A stretch of 36,201 nucleotides of DNA. Source: Pseudoxanthomonas broegbernensis (GTDB taxonomy: Bacteria > Pseudomonadota > Gammaproteobacteria > Xanthomonadales > Xanthomonadaceae). Position 1 is the stretch's first letter. Each line of letters starts with the position of its first letter. Where the stretch lies: NCBI RefSeq assembly GCF_014202435.1, contig NZ_JACHGU010000014.1, forward strand, positions 1-36,201, written 5' to 3'. Below are positions 18,177 to 27,123 of this stretch, piece by piece. Position numbers and translations under genes: made by a program. The notes beneath the pieces were generated by a model. That model did no database searches and was not told the DNA's origin. It saw only the letters and a program-made list of their open reading frames with translations.

Positions 18177-20057
18177 TCAGCCGTCCAGTTCGGCCCAGCG
18201 GGCGTAGGCCGTGTCCAGTTCGTCCTGCGCCTGCGCCATGCGCTGGGTATGCGCCGCCACGACGCCGGCCTCCTGCTGGTAGAAGGCCGCGTCGGACATG
18301 GCCGCGGTCAGTGTCGCCAGTTCGGCTTCCAGCGTTTCGATGCGCACCGGCAACCGCTCCAGCTCGCGCGCGTCCTTGTAGCTGAGCTTGCGCTTGCCGG
18401 CCGGCGCCGGGGCCGGCGACGCGGCGGCGGCCGGGGCCTTTTCCGGCGCCGGCCCGCGTGCCGCGACGGTGGCTTGCGCCGGCCGCTGCCGCAGCCAGTC
18501 GCCATAGCCGCCCACGTACTCGCCCACGCGGCCCTGGCCTTCCATCACCAGGGTCGAGGTGACCACGTTGTCGAGGAAGTCGCGGTCGTGGCTGACCAGC
18601 AGCAGGGTGCCGGCATAGTCGGCCAGCAGGTCCTCCAGCAGCTCCAGGGTCTCCACGTCCAGGTCGTTGGTCGGCTCGTCCATCACCAGCAGGTTGGAGG
18701 GCTGGGCGAACAGCCGCGCCAGCAGCAGGCGGTTGCGCTCGCCGCCGGACAGGCGGGTGATCGGCGCTCGGGCGCGCTCGGGCGTGAACAGGAAATCCTG
18801 CAGATAGGCCAGCACGTGCTTGCGGCTGCCGTTGATCTCGATGAAGTCCTGCCCGCCGGCCACGTTCTCCATCGCGTTCCAGTCCTCGCGCAGCACCGCG
18901 CGGTACTGGTCGAAATAGGCCACCTGCAGTTGCGTGCCGCGGCGCACCTCGCCGCGCTGCGGCGCCATCTCGCCCAGCAGCAGCTTGAGCAGGGTGGTCT
19001 TGCCGCTGCCGTTGGGGCCGATCAGGCCGATGCGGTCGCCGCGCAGGATGGTGGTGGAGAAGTCGAGGACCATGGGCCGCTCGCCGAAGGCGAAGGACAC
19101 CTCCTGCGCCTCGATCACCTTCTTCCCGGAAGCATTCCCCTGCGCCGCCTCCATGCGCACGTTGCCGGCCAGCTCGCGCCGCTGCGCACGCTCGCTGCGC
19201 ATCGCCTTCAGCCGCCGCACGCGGCCCTCGTCGCGGGTGCGGCGGGCCTTGATGCCCTGCCTGATCCAGGTTTCCTCCTGGGCCAGCAGCTTGTCGAAGC
19301 GTGCGTTCTCCTGCGCCTGCGCGTGCAGCCGTTCCTCGCGCCGGCGCAGGTAGTTGTCCCAGTCGCCGGGCCAGTCGCTCACCTGCCCGCGGTCGATCTC
19401 CACGATGCGGGTGGCCAGCGCGCGCAGGAAGCGGCGGTCGTGGGTGACGAACACCACGCTGCCGTTCCACTCCTTCAGGAACGCCTCCAGCCAGTCGATC
19501 GCCTCGATGTCCAGGTGATTGGTCGGCTCGTCCAGCAGCAGCAGGTCGGGCGCGCAGACCAGCGCGCGGGCCAGCAGCACGCGCCGCTTCATGCCGCCGG
19601 ACAGGCGCGCGAACGCGGCCTCGCCCTCCAGCTCCAGGCGGCTGAGCACCTCGGCCACGCGCAGGTCCAGGGTCCAGCCGTCGGCGCCGTCGATGCGGGC
19701 CTGCACCCGCGCCAGCGCGCCCGCGTCGAATTCCGGCGCGTGGTTCAGGCGGTGGAACTCGGCCAGCCACGCGCCCAGCTCGCCCAGGCCCGCGGCGACC
19801 ACGTCGAACACGCTGCCGTCGGTGCCCAGCGGCACCTCCTGTTCGAGGCGGGCGATGCGCACCCCGGCCTGGACCCGTACCTGGCCGTCGTCGGGCGGCA
19901 GTTCACCGGCCAACAGCTTCAGCAGGGTCGACTTGCCGGCGCCGTTGCGGCCGATCAGGGCGATCCGCTCTCCGGGTTCGATGGCCAGTACGGCCTTTTC
20001 CAGCAACAAGGGGCCGCCGACGCTGTAGTCGACGTTCTGCAAGGTGATCAGGGGCAT
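18177..20057 (-). CDS. uup: ABC-F family ATPase Uup
   Basis: Cytoplasmic ABC-F protein without membrane domains. Family members act on ribosomes, and Uup is also linked to tolerance of branched DNA intermediates. The 626-residue product has two nucleotide-binding domains: Walker A GRNGAGKST (36-44) with signature LSGGMKRR (152-159) and LLLLDEPTNHLD (172-183), then GPNGSGKTT (347-355), LSGGERNR (436-443) and LLVMDEPTNDLD (456-467). A 240-300 linker is Arg-rich. An Ala/Pro hinge (525-555) leads to the Uup C-terminal coiled coil (KRKLSYKDARELERLP, 555-626), which separates Uup from EttA or YheS. The start at 20057 follows TACAAT by 6 bases, suggesting a leaderless mRNA. Confidence 0.94.
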   Translation of the reverse strand: MPLITLQNVDYSVGGPLLLEKAVLAIEPGERIALIGRNGAGKSTLLKLLAGELPPDDGQVRVQAGVRIARLEQEVPLGTDGSVFDVVAAGLGELGAWLAEFHRLNHAPEFDAGALARVQARIDGADGWTLDLRVAEVLSRLELEGEAAFARLSGGMKRRVLLARALVCAPDLLLLDEPTNHLDIEAIDWLEAFLKEWNGSVVFVTHDRRFLRALATRIVEIDRGQVSDWPGDWDNYLRRREERLHAQAQENARFDKLLAQEETWIRQGIKARRTRDEGRVRRLKAMRSERAQRRELAGNVRMEAAQGNASGKKVIEAQEVSFAFGERPMVLDFSTTILRGDRIGLIGPNGSGKTTLLKLLLGEMAPQRGEVRRGTQLQVAYFDQYRAVLREDWNAMENVAGGQDFIEINGSRKHVLAYLQDFLFTPERARAPITRLSGGERNRLLLARLFAQPSNLLVMDEPTNDLDVETLELLEDLLADYAGTLLLVSHDRDFLDNVVTSTLVMEGQGRVGEYVGGYGDWLRQRPAQATVAARGPAPEKAPAAAASPAPAPAGKRKLSYKDARELERLPVRIETLEAELATLTAAMSDAAFYQQEAGVVAAHTQRMAQAQDELDTAYARWAELDG

Positions 20058-20063
20058 GCGTGT

Positions 20064-20069
20064 ATTGTA
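20064..20069 (-). promoter_or_regulatory. -10 box just upstream of uup (leaderless)
   Basis: TACAAT on the minus strand is separated by 6 bases (acacgc) from the uup ATG at 20057. No -35 hexamer is obvious in the GC-only sequence upstream. Confidence 0.5.
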
Positions 20070-20156
20070 CGGGCGCGCGCCGGCGCTTCGTCGCGCGCGC
20101 CTGGCCGAAGCGGAAGCACTCGCGTGAATCGGCGCCTCGCCGCGGCCGCGACCTGC

Positions 20157-20162
20157 GAGAAT
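20157..20162 (+). promoter_or_regulatory. Extended -10 box just upstream of dbpA (leaderless)
   Basis: TGC-GAGAAT-agtgc-ATG: a 4/6 hexamer with TGn extension ends 5 bases before the dbpA start at 20168. This is the same layout as before the 5'-nucleotidase gene. Confidence 0.45.
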
Positions 20163-20167
20163 AGTGC

Positions 20168-21544
20168 ATGACCGATTTCGCTTCGCTGCCGCTGTCCCCG
20201 GCCCTGCATCCGGGCCTGGACGCCCTGGGCTACACCACGCCCACGCCGATCCAGGCCCTGGCGTTGCCGCCGATCCTCGATGGACGCGACCTCATCGCCC
20301 AGGCCCCCACCGGCAGCGGCAAGACCGCCGCCTTCGGCCTGGGCCTGCTGCAGCGGCTGGACCCGGCCGGCACCCGTACCCAGGCGCTGGTGCTGTGCCC
20401 GACCCGCGAACTGGCCGACCAGGTCGGCCGCCAGTTGCGCCGCCTGGCCACGGGCATCGCCAACCTCAAGCTGAGCGTGCTCACCGGCGGGGTGTCGCTG
20501 GAGCCGCAGACCGCCTCGCTGCAGGCGCACGACCCGCAGGTGGTGGTCGGCACGCCCGGCCGGATCCAGGAACTGGCCCGCAAGCGCGTGCTGCACCTGG
20601 GCGGGGTGCGCGTCCTGGTGCTGGACGAGGCCGACCGGATGCTGGACATGGGCTTCGAGGAGCCAGTGCGCGAGATCGCCGGCCGCTGCGACGCGCATCG
20701 GCAGACCCTGCTGTTCTCGGCCACCTTCCCCGACGGCATCCGCGAGCTGGCGCGGCAACTGCTGCGCGCGCCGGCCGAGGTCGCGGCCGAAGCGGCCGGC
20801 GGCGCACCGGCCATCGAGCAGCATTTCTTCGATGTGGACCCCGCCTTCCGGCAGAAGGCCGTGGCCGACCTGCTGCTGCGCTACCGGCCCGAATCGGCGG
20901 TGGTGTTCTGCAATACCCGCAAGGACGTGGACGAGGTGGCCGGCTCGCTGCGCCAGTTCGGGTTCTCCGCCCTGGCCCTGCATGGCGACATGGAGCAGCG
21001 CGACCGCGACGAGGTGCTGCTGCAACTGGCCAACCGCAGTTGCAACGTGCTGGTGGCCAGCGACGTGGCCGCGCGCGGCCTCGACGTGGAGGACCTGGCG
21101 GTGGTGCTCAACCACGAGCTGCCCACCGACGTAGACGCCTACCGCCACCGCATCGGCCGCACCGGCCGCGCCGGGCGCGGGGGCCTTGCGCTGAGCCTGG
21201 TGGCGCCGCGCGAACGCGCGCGCGCGGAGATGATCGCCGCCGTCCAGCAGCCGTCGCCTTCGCGCCAGAACGCGCCGCTGGCCACCGGCCGGCCGTCGCA
21301 GCCGGCGCAGGCGCCCATGGCCACGCTGCGCATCGACGGCGGCAAGACCGACAAGCTGCGCCCCGGCGACATCCTCGGTGCACTGACCGGCGAAGCGGGG
21401 CTGCCGGCAGCGGCCATCGGCAAGATCGCCATCCACGCCACCCGTTCCTACGTCGCCATCGCCCGCGCGCAGGTCGAGCGCGCATCGGCCCGGCTCGAAT
21501 CCGGGAAGATCAAGGGGCGCCGTTTCCGGGTGCGCCCGCTCTGA
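20168..21544 (+). CDS. dbpA: ATP-dependent RNA helicase DbpA
   Basis: DEAD-box helicase that in E. coli is activated by 23S rRNA hairpin 92 and acts in 50S assembly. The 458-residue product has the Q-motif (PTPIQAL), Walker A APTGSGKT (46-53), PTREL (78-82), DEAD (153-156), SAT (184-186) and HRIGRTGR (327-334). The C-terminal 75 residues form the DbpA RNA-binding domain (TLRIDGGKTDKLRPGDILGA, ending KIKGRRFRVRPL), which identifies DbpA rather than other DEAD-box proteins. It is divergent from uup with only 110 bases between starts, pairing two ribosome-related ATPases around one promoter region. No SD is visible. Confidence 0.96.
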   Translation: MTDFASLPLSPALHPGLDALGYTTPTPIQALALPPILDGRDLIAQAPTGSGKTAAFGLGLLQRLDPAGTRTQALVLCPTRELADQVGRQLRRLATGIANLKLSVLTGGVSLEPQTASLQAHDPQVVVGTPGRIQELARKRVLHLGGVRVLVLDEADRMLDMGFEEPVREIAGRCDAHRQTLLFSATFPDGIRELARQLLRAPAEVAAEAAGGAPAIEQHFFDVDPAFRQKAVADLLLRYRPESAVVFCNTRKDVDEVAGSLRQFGFSALALHGDMEQRDRDEVLLQLANRSCNVLVASDVAARGLDVEDLAVVLNHELPTDVDAYRHRIGRTGRAGRGGLALSLVAPRERARAEMIAAVQQPSPSRQNAPLATGRPSQPAQAPMATLRIDGGKTDKLRPGDILGALTGEAGLPAAAIGKIAIHATRSYVAIARAQVERASARLESGKIKGRRFRVRPL

Positions 21545-21560
21545 GCGGGATGCGCCGTCT

Positions 21561-21590
21561 CTGTAGGCCCCGGCTTGCCGGCGCCTACAG
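21561..21590. repeat. GTAG-type REP hairpin between dbpA and apt
   Basis: CTGTAGGCCCCGGC / GCCGGCGCCTACAG forms a 14-bp stem with one mismatch and a two-base loop. The GTAG head and GC-rich stem match the style of REP elements described in Stenotrophomonas and related xanthomonads. It sits between two convergent stop codons and probably also ends both transcripts; its right arm lies over the apt stop region. Confidence 0.65.
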
Positions 21591-22121
21591 GCGGAGCAGC
21601 GACTGCAACGGCGCCTCCGAGGGCCAGCGGGCGCGCCCCGGCAGTGCGTGCAGCTCTATCAACACCGCCGCGCCCGCCAGCACCGCGCCCTGCCGCCGCA
21701 ACAATCGCGCCGCCGCGGCCAGGGTGCCGCCGGTGGCCAGCACGTCGTCCACCAGCAGTACCCGCGCCCCTGGCGGCAATGCATCAGCCTGCATCTGCAG
21801 GCGGTCGCTGCCGTACTCCAGCGCGTAGCCTTCCTCCAGGACCCGGCCCGGCAGCTTGCCCGGCTTGCGCAGGGGCACGAAGCCGGCATCCAGTTCCCGC
21901 GCCAGGGCCGCGCCAAGGATGAAGCCGCGCGACTCGATCCCGGCCACCGCGCCGATCCCGGCTTCGCGCCAGGGCGCGGCCAGCGCCGCCAGCATCGCGG
22001 CAAACCCGCCCGCATCGGCCAGCAGCGGGGCGATGTCCTTGAACACGATGCCCGGCGACGGGAAATCCGGAATGTCACGGATCGCGGCGGCCCAGGCGGG
22101 TGAATCTGCAGGTTCGTCCAT
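21585..22121 (-). CDS. apt: Adenine phosphoribosyltransferase
   Basis: Purine salvage: adenine plus PRPP gives AMP. The 178-residue product has the family N-terminus [33 protein letters not shown] (base-binding region), [10 protein letters not shown] and the PRPP-binding loop [15 protein letters not shown], followed by LIEL. The ATG at 22121 is chosen over the TTG at 22127. A candidate -10 (TAGGAT, minus strand of 22149-22154) lies 27 bases upstream. It converges on dbpA with a REP hairpin between them. Confidence 0.95.
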   Translation of the reverse strand: MDEPADSPAWAAAIRDIPDFPSPGIVFKDIAPLLADAGGFAAMLAALAAPWREAGIGAVAGIESRGFILGAALARELDAGFVPLRKPGKLPGRVLEEGYALEYGSDRLQMQADALPPGARVLLVDDVLATGGTLAAAARLLRRQGAVLAGAAVLIELHALPGRARWPSEAPLQSLLRL

Positions 22122-22345
22122 GCGCAAGCCGTGTCGGAAGGCGGCCCAATCCTAGCGCAGCGCCGACTGCGGCATCGCGCGCGCGCCACGAGGCGGCCGC
22201 GGACGGCCGGACGGAACCGGGGCGATCGGGCAGCGCATGGGAAACGCAACACATCGAAGGAAAGCGTCGTCCCCGCCGCCCTCGCGCATGCCTGGAGCGC
22301 GGCCCGGCCCAGGCAGTGGCCGTCTTGCCATGGACCACGACGTGC

Positions 22346-23899
22346 TCAGGAACTGCACGACAGCATCGAGCATCCTGCGCGATGCCGCGCCCACTCCGGG
22401 CGCCGCTGCGCGTAGTGTGCCCTGCCCGGCTGGTCCTCGTACGGACGGCGCACGACCTCCAGCAATTCGGCGATGCCGCTGGGATCGCCCTGCTCGGCGC
22501 GGTCGATGGCCTCCTGCGCCAGCCAGTTACGCAGGACGTAGCGCGGATTGGCCCGTCGCATCCGCTCGCTGCGCTGCCCGGCGTCCAGTGCATCGTCGGC
22601 CAGGCGCGCGGCATAGCGGGCCAGCCAATCGCGCAGCGGCGACTCGACCTGCGCGCGCGCGTCCGCATCGTAGAACGCATCGGCGAACGCCGTCGTATCG
22701 GTCGCCGCCGCGCCCGGCCGGCCGAGCGCGCGGAAGAACAGGGTCATGTCGACCTGCCCGGCCCGCAGCAATCCCCGCAGGTCGGCATACAGCCCCAGAT
22801 CGGCGTCGCGGCAGCGCTCCAGGCCCAGCTTGCGCGCGACCATGTCCCGCTCGGCCGCCGCCCAGGCCGCGCCGAAGCGTTGCAGCCCCGCCTCCAGCGG
22901 CGCCGCGTCGGTGAACAGCGGCGCCAGCGCCTGCGCCAGCCGGGCCAGGTTCCAGTACGCCACCTGCGGCTGGGTGCCGAAGCGATAGCGGCGGCCCTGC
23001 GCATCGGTGGTGTTGGGCGTCCAGTCCGGGTCGTAGTCCTCGATCCAGCCATAGGGGCCGTAGTCCAGGGTCAGGCCGAGGATGGACATGTTGTCGGTGT
23101 TCATCACCCCATGGACGAAGCCCACCCGCATCCAGCCGGCCACCGTCCACGCCGTGCGCTCGCACACCTGCGCGAACCATTCCGCGTCGCCGGCCTCGCC
23201 CCGCTCGGCCAGCTCGGGGAAATGATGGCGCTGGACGTGGTCGGTCAAGGCCCGCAGCAGCCCGGTATCGCCGCGCGAGGCCGGCAGTTGCCAACTGCCG
23301 AAGCGCAGGAAGCTGGGCGCCATGCGGCACACCACCGCACCGGGCTCGGCCCGCGGATGGCCGTCGTAGAACATGTCGCGCAGCACGTCCTCGCCGGTGC
23401 CGACCAGGGACAGCGCGCGCGTGGTCGGGATGCCGAGGTGATGCATGGCCTCGCTGCACAGGAACTCGCGCACCGACGAGCGCAACACCGCGCGTCCGTC
23501 GGCGAAGCGCGAATACGGCGTACGCCCGGCGCCCTTCAATTGCAGTTCCCAGCGGCCGCCCTCCGCGCCCAGCGCCTCGCCCAGCGAGATCGCGCGGCCA
23601 TCGCCCAACTGTCCGGCCCAGTTGCCGAACTGGTGGCCGCCGTAGTTGCCGGCCCAGGGCTGCATGCCCGGCAGCAGCGCGTTGCCGGCCAGTACCTGGA
23701 CGGTCCCCGGGGCCTGGATGTCGTCCCGTCCCAGGCCGAGCAGCGCCGCCGCCTCGGGCGACCAGGCCAGCAGGCGCGGTGCCGCCACCGGCGTCGGGTC
23801 GACCCGCGACCAGGCCGCCTGGACGTCGCGCACGCGCGCCCCGGCTTCCGGATCGCCGGGCAGTTCGCGCAGGAAGGTGTTGTCGAATTCGATATGCAT
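22346..23899 (-). CDS. selO: Protein adenylyltransferase SelO (YdiU/UPF0061)
   Basis: Pseudokinase-fold AMPylase that transfers AMP to Ser/Thr/Tyr of target proteins and takes part in redox homeostasis. The 517-residue product has WAGNYGGHQFGNWAGQLGDG (82-101), GAGRTPYSRFADGRAVLRSS (123-142), the metal-binding MNTDNMSILGLTLDYGPYG (266-284) and QPQVAYWN. It ends in CSMLSCSS. The C-terminal S-C-S-S matches the conserved redox tail of SelO, in which animal proteins carry selenocysteine. Start at 23899 (MHIEFDNTFLREL) with TGGGGTCC just upstream. The frame is open much further upstream, but that part overlaps cspA antisense or shifted-frame sequence and is not SelO-like. Confidence 0.95.
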   Translation of the reverse strand: MHIEFDNTFLRELPGDPEAGARVRDVQAAWSRVDPTPVAAPRLLAWSPEAAALLGLGRDDIQAPGTVQVLAGNALLPGMQPWAGNYGGHQFGNWAGQLGDGRAISLGEALGAEGGRWELQLKGAGRTPYSRFADGRAVLRSSVREFLCSEAMHHLGIPTTRALSLVGTGEDVLRDMFYDGHPRAEPGAVVCRMAPSFLRFGSWQLPASRGDTGLLRALTDHVQRHHFPELAERGEAGDAEWFAQVCERTAWTVAGWMRVGFVHGVMNTDNMSILGLTLDYGPYGWIEDYDPDWTPNTTDAQGRRYRFGTQPQVAYWNLARLAQALAPLFTDAAPLEAGLQRFGAAWAAAERDMVARKLGLERCRDADLGLYADLRGLLRAGQVDMTLFFRALGRPGAAATDTTAFADAFYDADARAQVESPLRDWLARYAARLADDALDAGQRSERMRRANPRYVLRNWLAQEAIDRAEQGDPSGIAELLEVVRRPYEDQPGRAHYAQRRPEWARHRAGCSMLSCSS

Positions 23900-24024
23900 G
23901 GACCCCAGATGCGGCCGGGACGCGGGTCCGGCAAGGCTCCCAATCGACGACCCAAGGCACCGGCGCCACGGAACGACCGGCGCCCCGGCCTGGCAAGCGC
24001 CCGCCTGTCCCCGCCCCGCAAACG

Positions 24025-24055
24025 AAAAACGCCGGAGGCTCGCGCCCCCGGCGTT
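24025..24055 (-). terminator. Intrinsic terminator of the cold-shock gene
   Basis: On the minus strand AACGCCGG (24048-24055) pairs with CCGGCGTT (24028-24035) and is followed by TTTTT and CG. It begins 36 bases after the csp stop. Confidence 0.8.
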
Positions 24056-24090
24056 CTTCTGGTCTGCCGGACGAGCCGGCAGGCGCGGGA

Positions 24091-24300
24091 TTACAGCGCC
24101 TGGACCTGGTCGGCCTGCAGGCCCTTCTGGCCCTGCACGACGACGAACGAAACCTTCTGGCCTTCCTGCAGCGACTTGAAGCCGTTGCCCTGGATGGAGC
24201 GGAAGTGCACGAACAGGTCGGCGCCGCTCTCCGGGGTGATGAAGCCGAAGCCCTTGGCGTCGTTGAACCACTTGACGGTGCCGGTCTGACGATCGGACAT
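24091..24300 (-). CDS. Cold-shock domain protein (CspA family)
   Basis: Single-stranded RNA/DNA-binding protein acting as an RNA chaperone. The 69-residue product is one OB-fold cold-shock domain: [20 protein letters not shown] (RNP1 KGFGFI) and LFVHFRSI (RNP2), with conserved aromatic residues Trp11, Phe12, Phe18 and Phe20. It has the full family length. A GAGGAG SD lies 11-12 bases upstream of the ATG. The upstream 230 bases hold no gene and have a more AT-rich stretch at 24301-24350, which may be the long leader typical of cold-shock mRNAs. A strong terminator follows, so it is a monocistronic gene. Confidence 0.95.
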   Translation of the reverse strand: MSDRQTGTVKWFNDAKGFGFITPESGADLFVHFRSIQGNGFKSLQEGQKVSFVVVQGQKGLQADQVQAL

Positions 24301-24472
24301 AGTTGCTAACTCCTCAAAATACAGTTTGAAATGGAAAACCGGCTACGGCACATCCGCAGACGGTACTGGATTGCAGGTGTTAGGCAAAGCGGATCGATGT
24401 AGCAGATCGTCGGATCGACTGCATCAGGCCACGAACCACGGTGACCCAGGCAAACACAGTGGGCGCACAATA
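24301..24472 (-). promoter_or_regulatory. Probable leader and promoter region of the cold-shock gene
   Basis: The interval between the LLM oxidoreductase stop and csp contains a TATTGT -10-like hexamer (minus strand of 24467-24472), which would give a leader of about 160 bases, similar in length to known cold-shock mRNA leaders. The last 45 bases before the ATG are AT-richer and include GAGGAG. No defined cold-box was recognised. Confidence 0.35.
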
Positions 24473-24527
24473 CCCGTATTCGGTCCGGATAGCGAGTACC
24501 GCCGGTCACCGCCCCGTTTCCGGGCGT

Positions 24528-25532
<1,005 letters not shown>

Positions 25533-25548
25533 CGGACCCACCCCGCGC

Positions 25549-26058
25549 CTACGAGCGCAGCGGCACGGTGGCCGGCGGCAGCGGCAGGCCGGCCCGCGCC
25601 GCCGGGGCCAGCGTGGCCACCCCGTGGCCGCGCTCGGCCAGGTACTCCAGCCACTTGCCGAGGAAGGTATTCATGCGCAGGCGATGGTCGACCAGTTCCG
25701 CCGGGGGCGGGTACATGCCCATCACGTCCTGCCAGCGCCGGCCCACGTAGCAGTGGGTGGTCTCCACCTGGCGCGCGTCCTGGTACAGGCGCAGGTAGGC
25801 CGACGGGTCCGGCTCGCCGGTGAGGGGGTCGCGCAGGTCGTAGGTCAGCCGCAGCTCCAGGGTGTAGCGGTGGCGTTCCAGCACGTCCAGGCGCACGTCC
25901 AGGCCGTCGCCCACCGAGGACACGTGGCTGCCCTCGCCCAGACCCGCGGGGGCGAACAGCCGCACCAGGCGGGCGTGGTTTTCCGCATACAGCCCCATCA
26001 GCCAGCCGAAGCGGCTGAGCCTGGGAACGCGTGCGGCGAGTGAGGCGACGTGTTGCAT
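25549..26058 (-). CDS. DUF1249 protein (YqiB family)
   Basis: The 169-residue product matches the YqiB/DUF1249 family of unknown function: [20 protein letters not shown] (about 17-36), a [13 protein letters not shown] strand region, [16 protein letters not shown], and the C-terminal [17 protein letters not shown]. It has no signal peptide or membrane segment, so it is probably cytoplasmic. In E. coli relatives lie near nudF and cpdA; here the neighbour is an LLM oxidoreductase. TAGCAT ends 7 bases before the ATG at 26058, again suggesting a leaderless transcript. Confidence 0.9.
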   Translation of the reverse strand: MQHVASLAARVPRLSRFGWLMGLYAENHARLVRLFAPAGLGEGSHVSSVGDGLDVRLDVLERHRYTLELRLTYDLRDPLTGEPDPSAYLRLYQDARQVETTHCYVGRRWQDVMGMYPPPAELVDHRLRMNTFLGKWLEYLAERGHGVATLAPAARAGLPLPPATVPLRS

Positions 26059-26065
26059 GCGATCG

Positions 26066-26071
26066 ATGCTA
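26066..26071 (-). promoter_or_regulatory. -10 box just upstream of the DUF1249 gene (leaderless)
   Basis: TAGCAT (4/6) on the minus strand is 7 bases before the ATG at 26058. There is no SD between them. Confidence 0.4.
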
Positions 26072-26139
26072 CACGTTGGCGCGCGGCCGCGGCAGCATTG
26101 ATTTGCGCATGCGGTGCCCCTACCTTGGCGGAGTCCCCG

Positions 26140-26161
26140 AAGGCGTTCCGGCGCCTTTTTT
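26140..26161 (+). terminator. Plus-strand intrinsic terminator facing ppsR
   Basis: AAGGCG-TTCCGG-CGCCTT (26140-26157) followed by six T (26156-26161) is a proper rho-independent terminator in the plus direction. No plus-strand protein gene ends here. It would stop antisense transcription into ppsR or mark the end of a small plus-strand RNA. For the minus-strand ppsR transcript it is only a hairpin after the stop codon. Confidence 0.6.
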
Positions 26162-26982
26162 CAGAACATCCCGCGCTGCAGGCCCAGGGTGGACAGCACC
26201 TTGCTGGAGATCTCCTCGATGGAGACGTAGGTGGTGCTCAGCATCGGGATGCGTTCCAAGCCGAATATCGCCTCGGCCGCCTGCACCTCGCGGCGGCAGG
26301 TTTCCAGCCGCGCGTAGCCCGAGTCCGGGCGCCGCTCCTGGCGGATCTGGTGCAGCCGCTCCGGATCGATGGTCAGCCCGAACAGCTTGCGCCGGTAGGC
26401 CTTGAGCCGCGGCGGCAGGCGGTCGCTCTCCAGGTCGCCATCGGTCAGCGGGTAGTTGGCCGCCTTCAGCCCGTAGTGCAGCGCCAGGTACACGCAGGTC
26501 GGCGTCTTGCCCGCGCGCGACACGCCGACCAGGACCACGTCGGCTTCCTCGTAGTCCAGCCCCACGCCGTCGTCGTGGGTGAGCGCGTAGTTCATCGCCT
26601 CGATCCGGCGGTGGTAGCTGTCGAAGTCGACCATGCCGTGGGCACGGCCCACGTGCGCCTGGCGCGGCTGGTCGAGCTCGCGCTCCAGGTGCCCGATGAA
26701 CGGCGCGAACACGTCCAGCATCAGCGCGCCGCTCTGCGCCAGCACCGCGCTCAACTGCTCGTCCACGCAGGAGTTGACCACGATCGGGCGCACCCCGTAT
26801 TGCTCGCCGGCCACGCGGATGCGGGCGGCGGCCTCGCGCGCCTTGTCGGCGTCGTCGACGAAGGAGATGCGGTCGGTGAGGAAGCTGAAGCCGCTGAACT
26901 GGGTGAGCAGGCTGTGGCCGATGGTCTCGGCGGTGATACCGGTACCATCGGAAACGTAGAACACCGGGCGGATCGCCGTCAC
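26161..26982 (-). CDS. ppsR: PEP synthase regulatory protein (bifunctional kinase/pyrophosphorylase)
   Basis: Inactivates PEP synthase by ADP-dependent phosphorylation of its active-site threonine and reactivates it by phosphate-dependent dephosphorylation. The 273-residue product has [20 protein letters not shown] at the start, [35 protein letters not shown], the P-loop-like [10 protein letters not shown] (about 152-161) and the C-terminal [15 protein letters not shown], all diagnostic. The GTG at 26982 is selected because the family begins at T-A-I-R-P-V and GGAG lies 8 bases upstream; a further GTG at 27003 is possible. It is divergent from its target enzyme ppsA. Confidence 0.95.
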   Translation of the reverse strand: MTAIRPVFYVSDGTGITAETIGHSLLTQFSGFSFLTDRISFVDDADKAREAAARIRVAGEQYGVRPIVVNSCVDEQLSAVLAQSGALMLDVFAPFIGHLERELDQPRQAHVGRAHGMVDFDSYHRRIEAMNYALTHDDGVGLDYEEADVVLVGVSRAGKTPTCVYLALHYGLKAANYPLTDGDLESDRLPPRLKAYRRKLFGLTIDPERLHQIRQERRPDSGYARLETCRREVQAAEAIFGLERIPMLSTTYVSIEEISSKVLSTLGLQRGMF

Positions 26983-27123
26983 GGCGCGGGCTCCCTCGGA
27001 CACGTGTTGAGCATCGTGATCAACATTGATATGCGGCGATTGCGCAGAGCATCATAACGCCCCCTCATACCTCGGGGCACGGCCACTGGCCCGTCCGGGC
27101 GGTGGCTCCACGGAGCATCGCAC

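Noticed and set aside
22346-24271. SelO start at the far end of the open frame (641 residues)
   Set aside because: The extra N-terminus is a shifted-frame reading of the cold-shock gene and its terminator. SelO similarity begins at 23899.
24306-24509. Small minus-strand ORF upstream of the cold-shock gene
   Set aside because: It has no SD or family similarity and lies in the probable leader of csp. Composition does not suggest coding.
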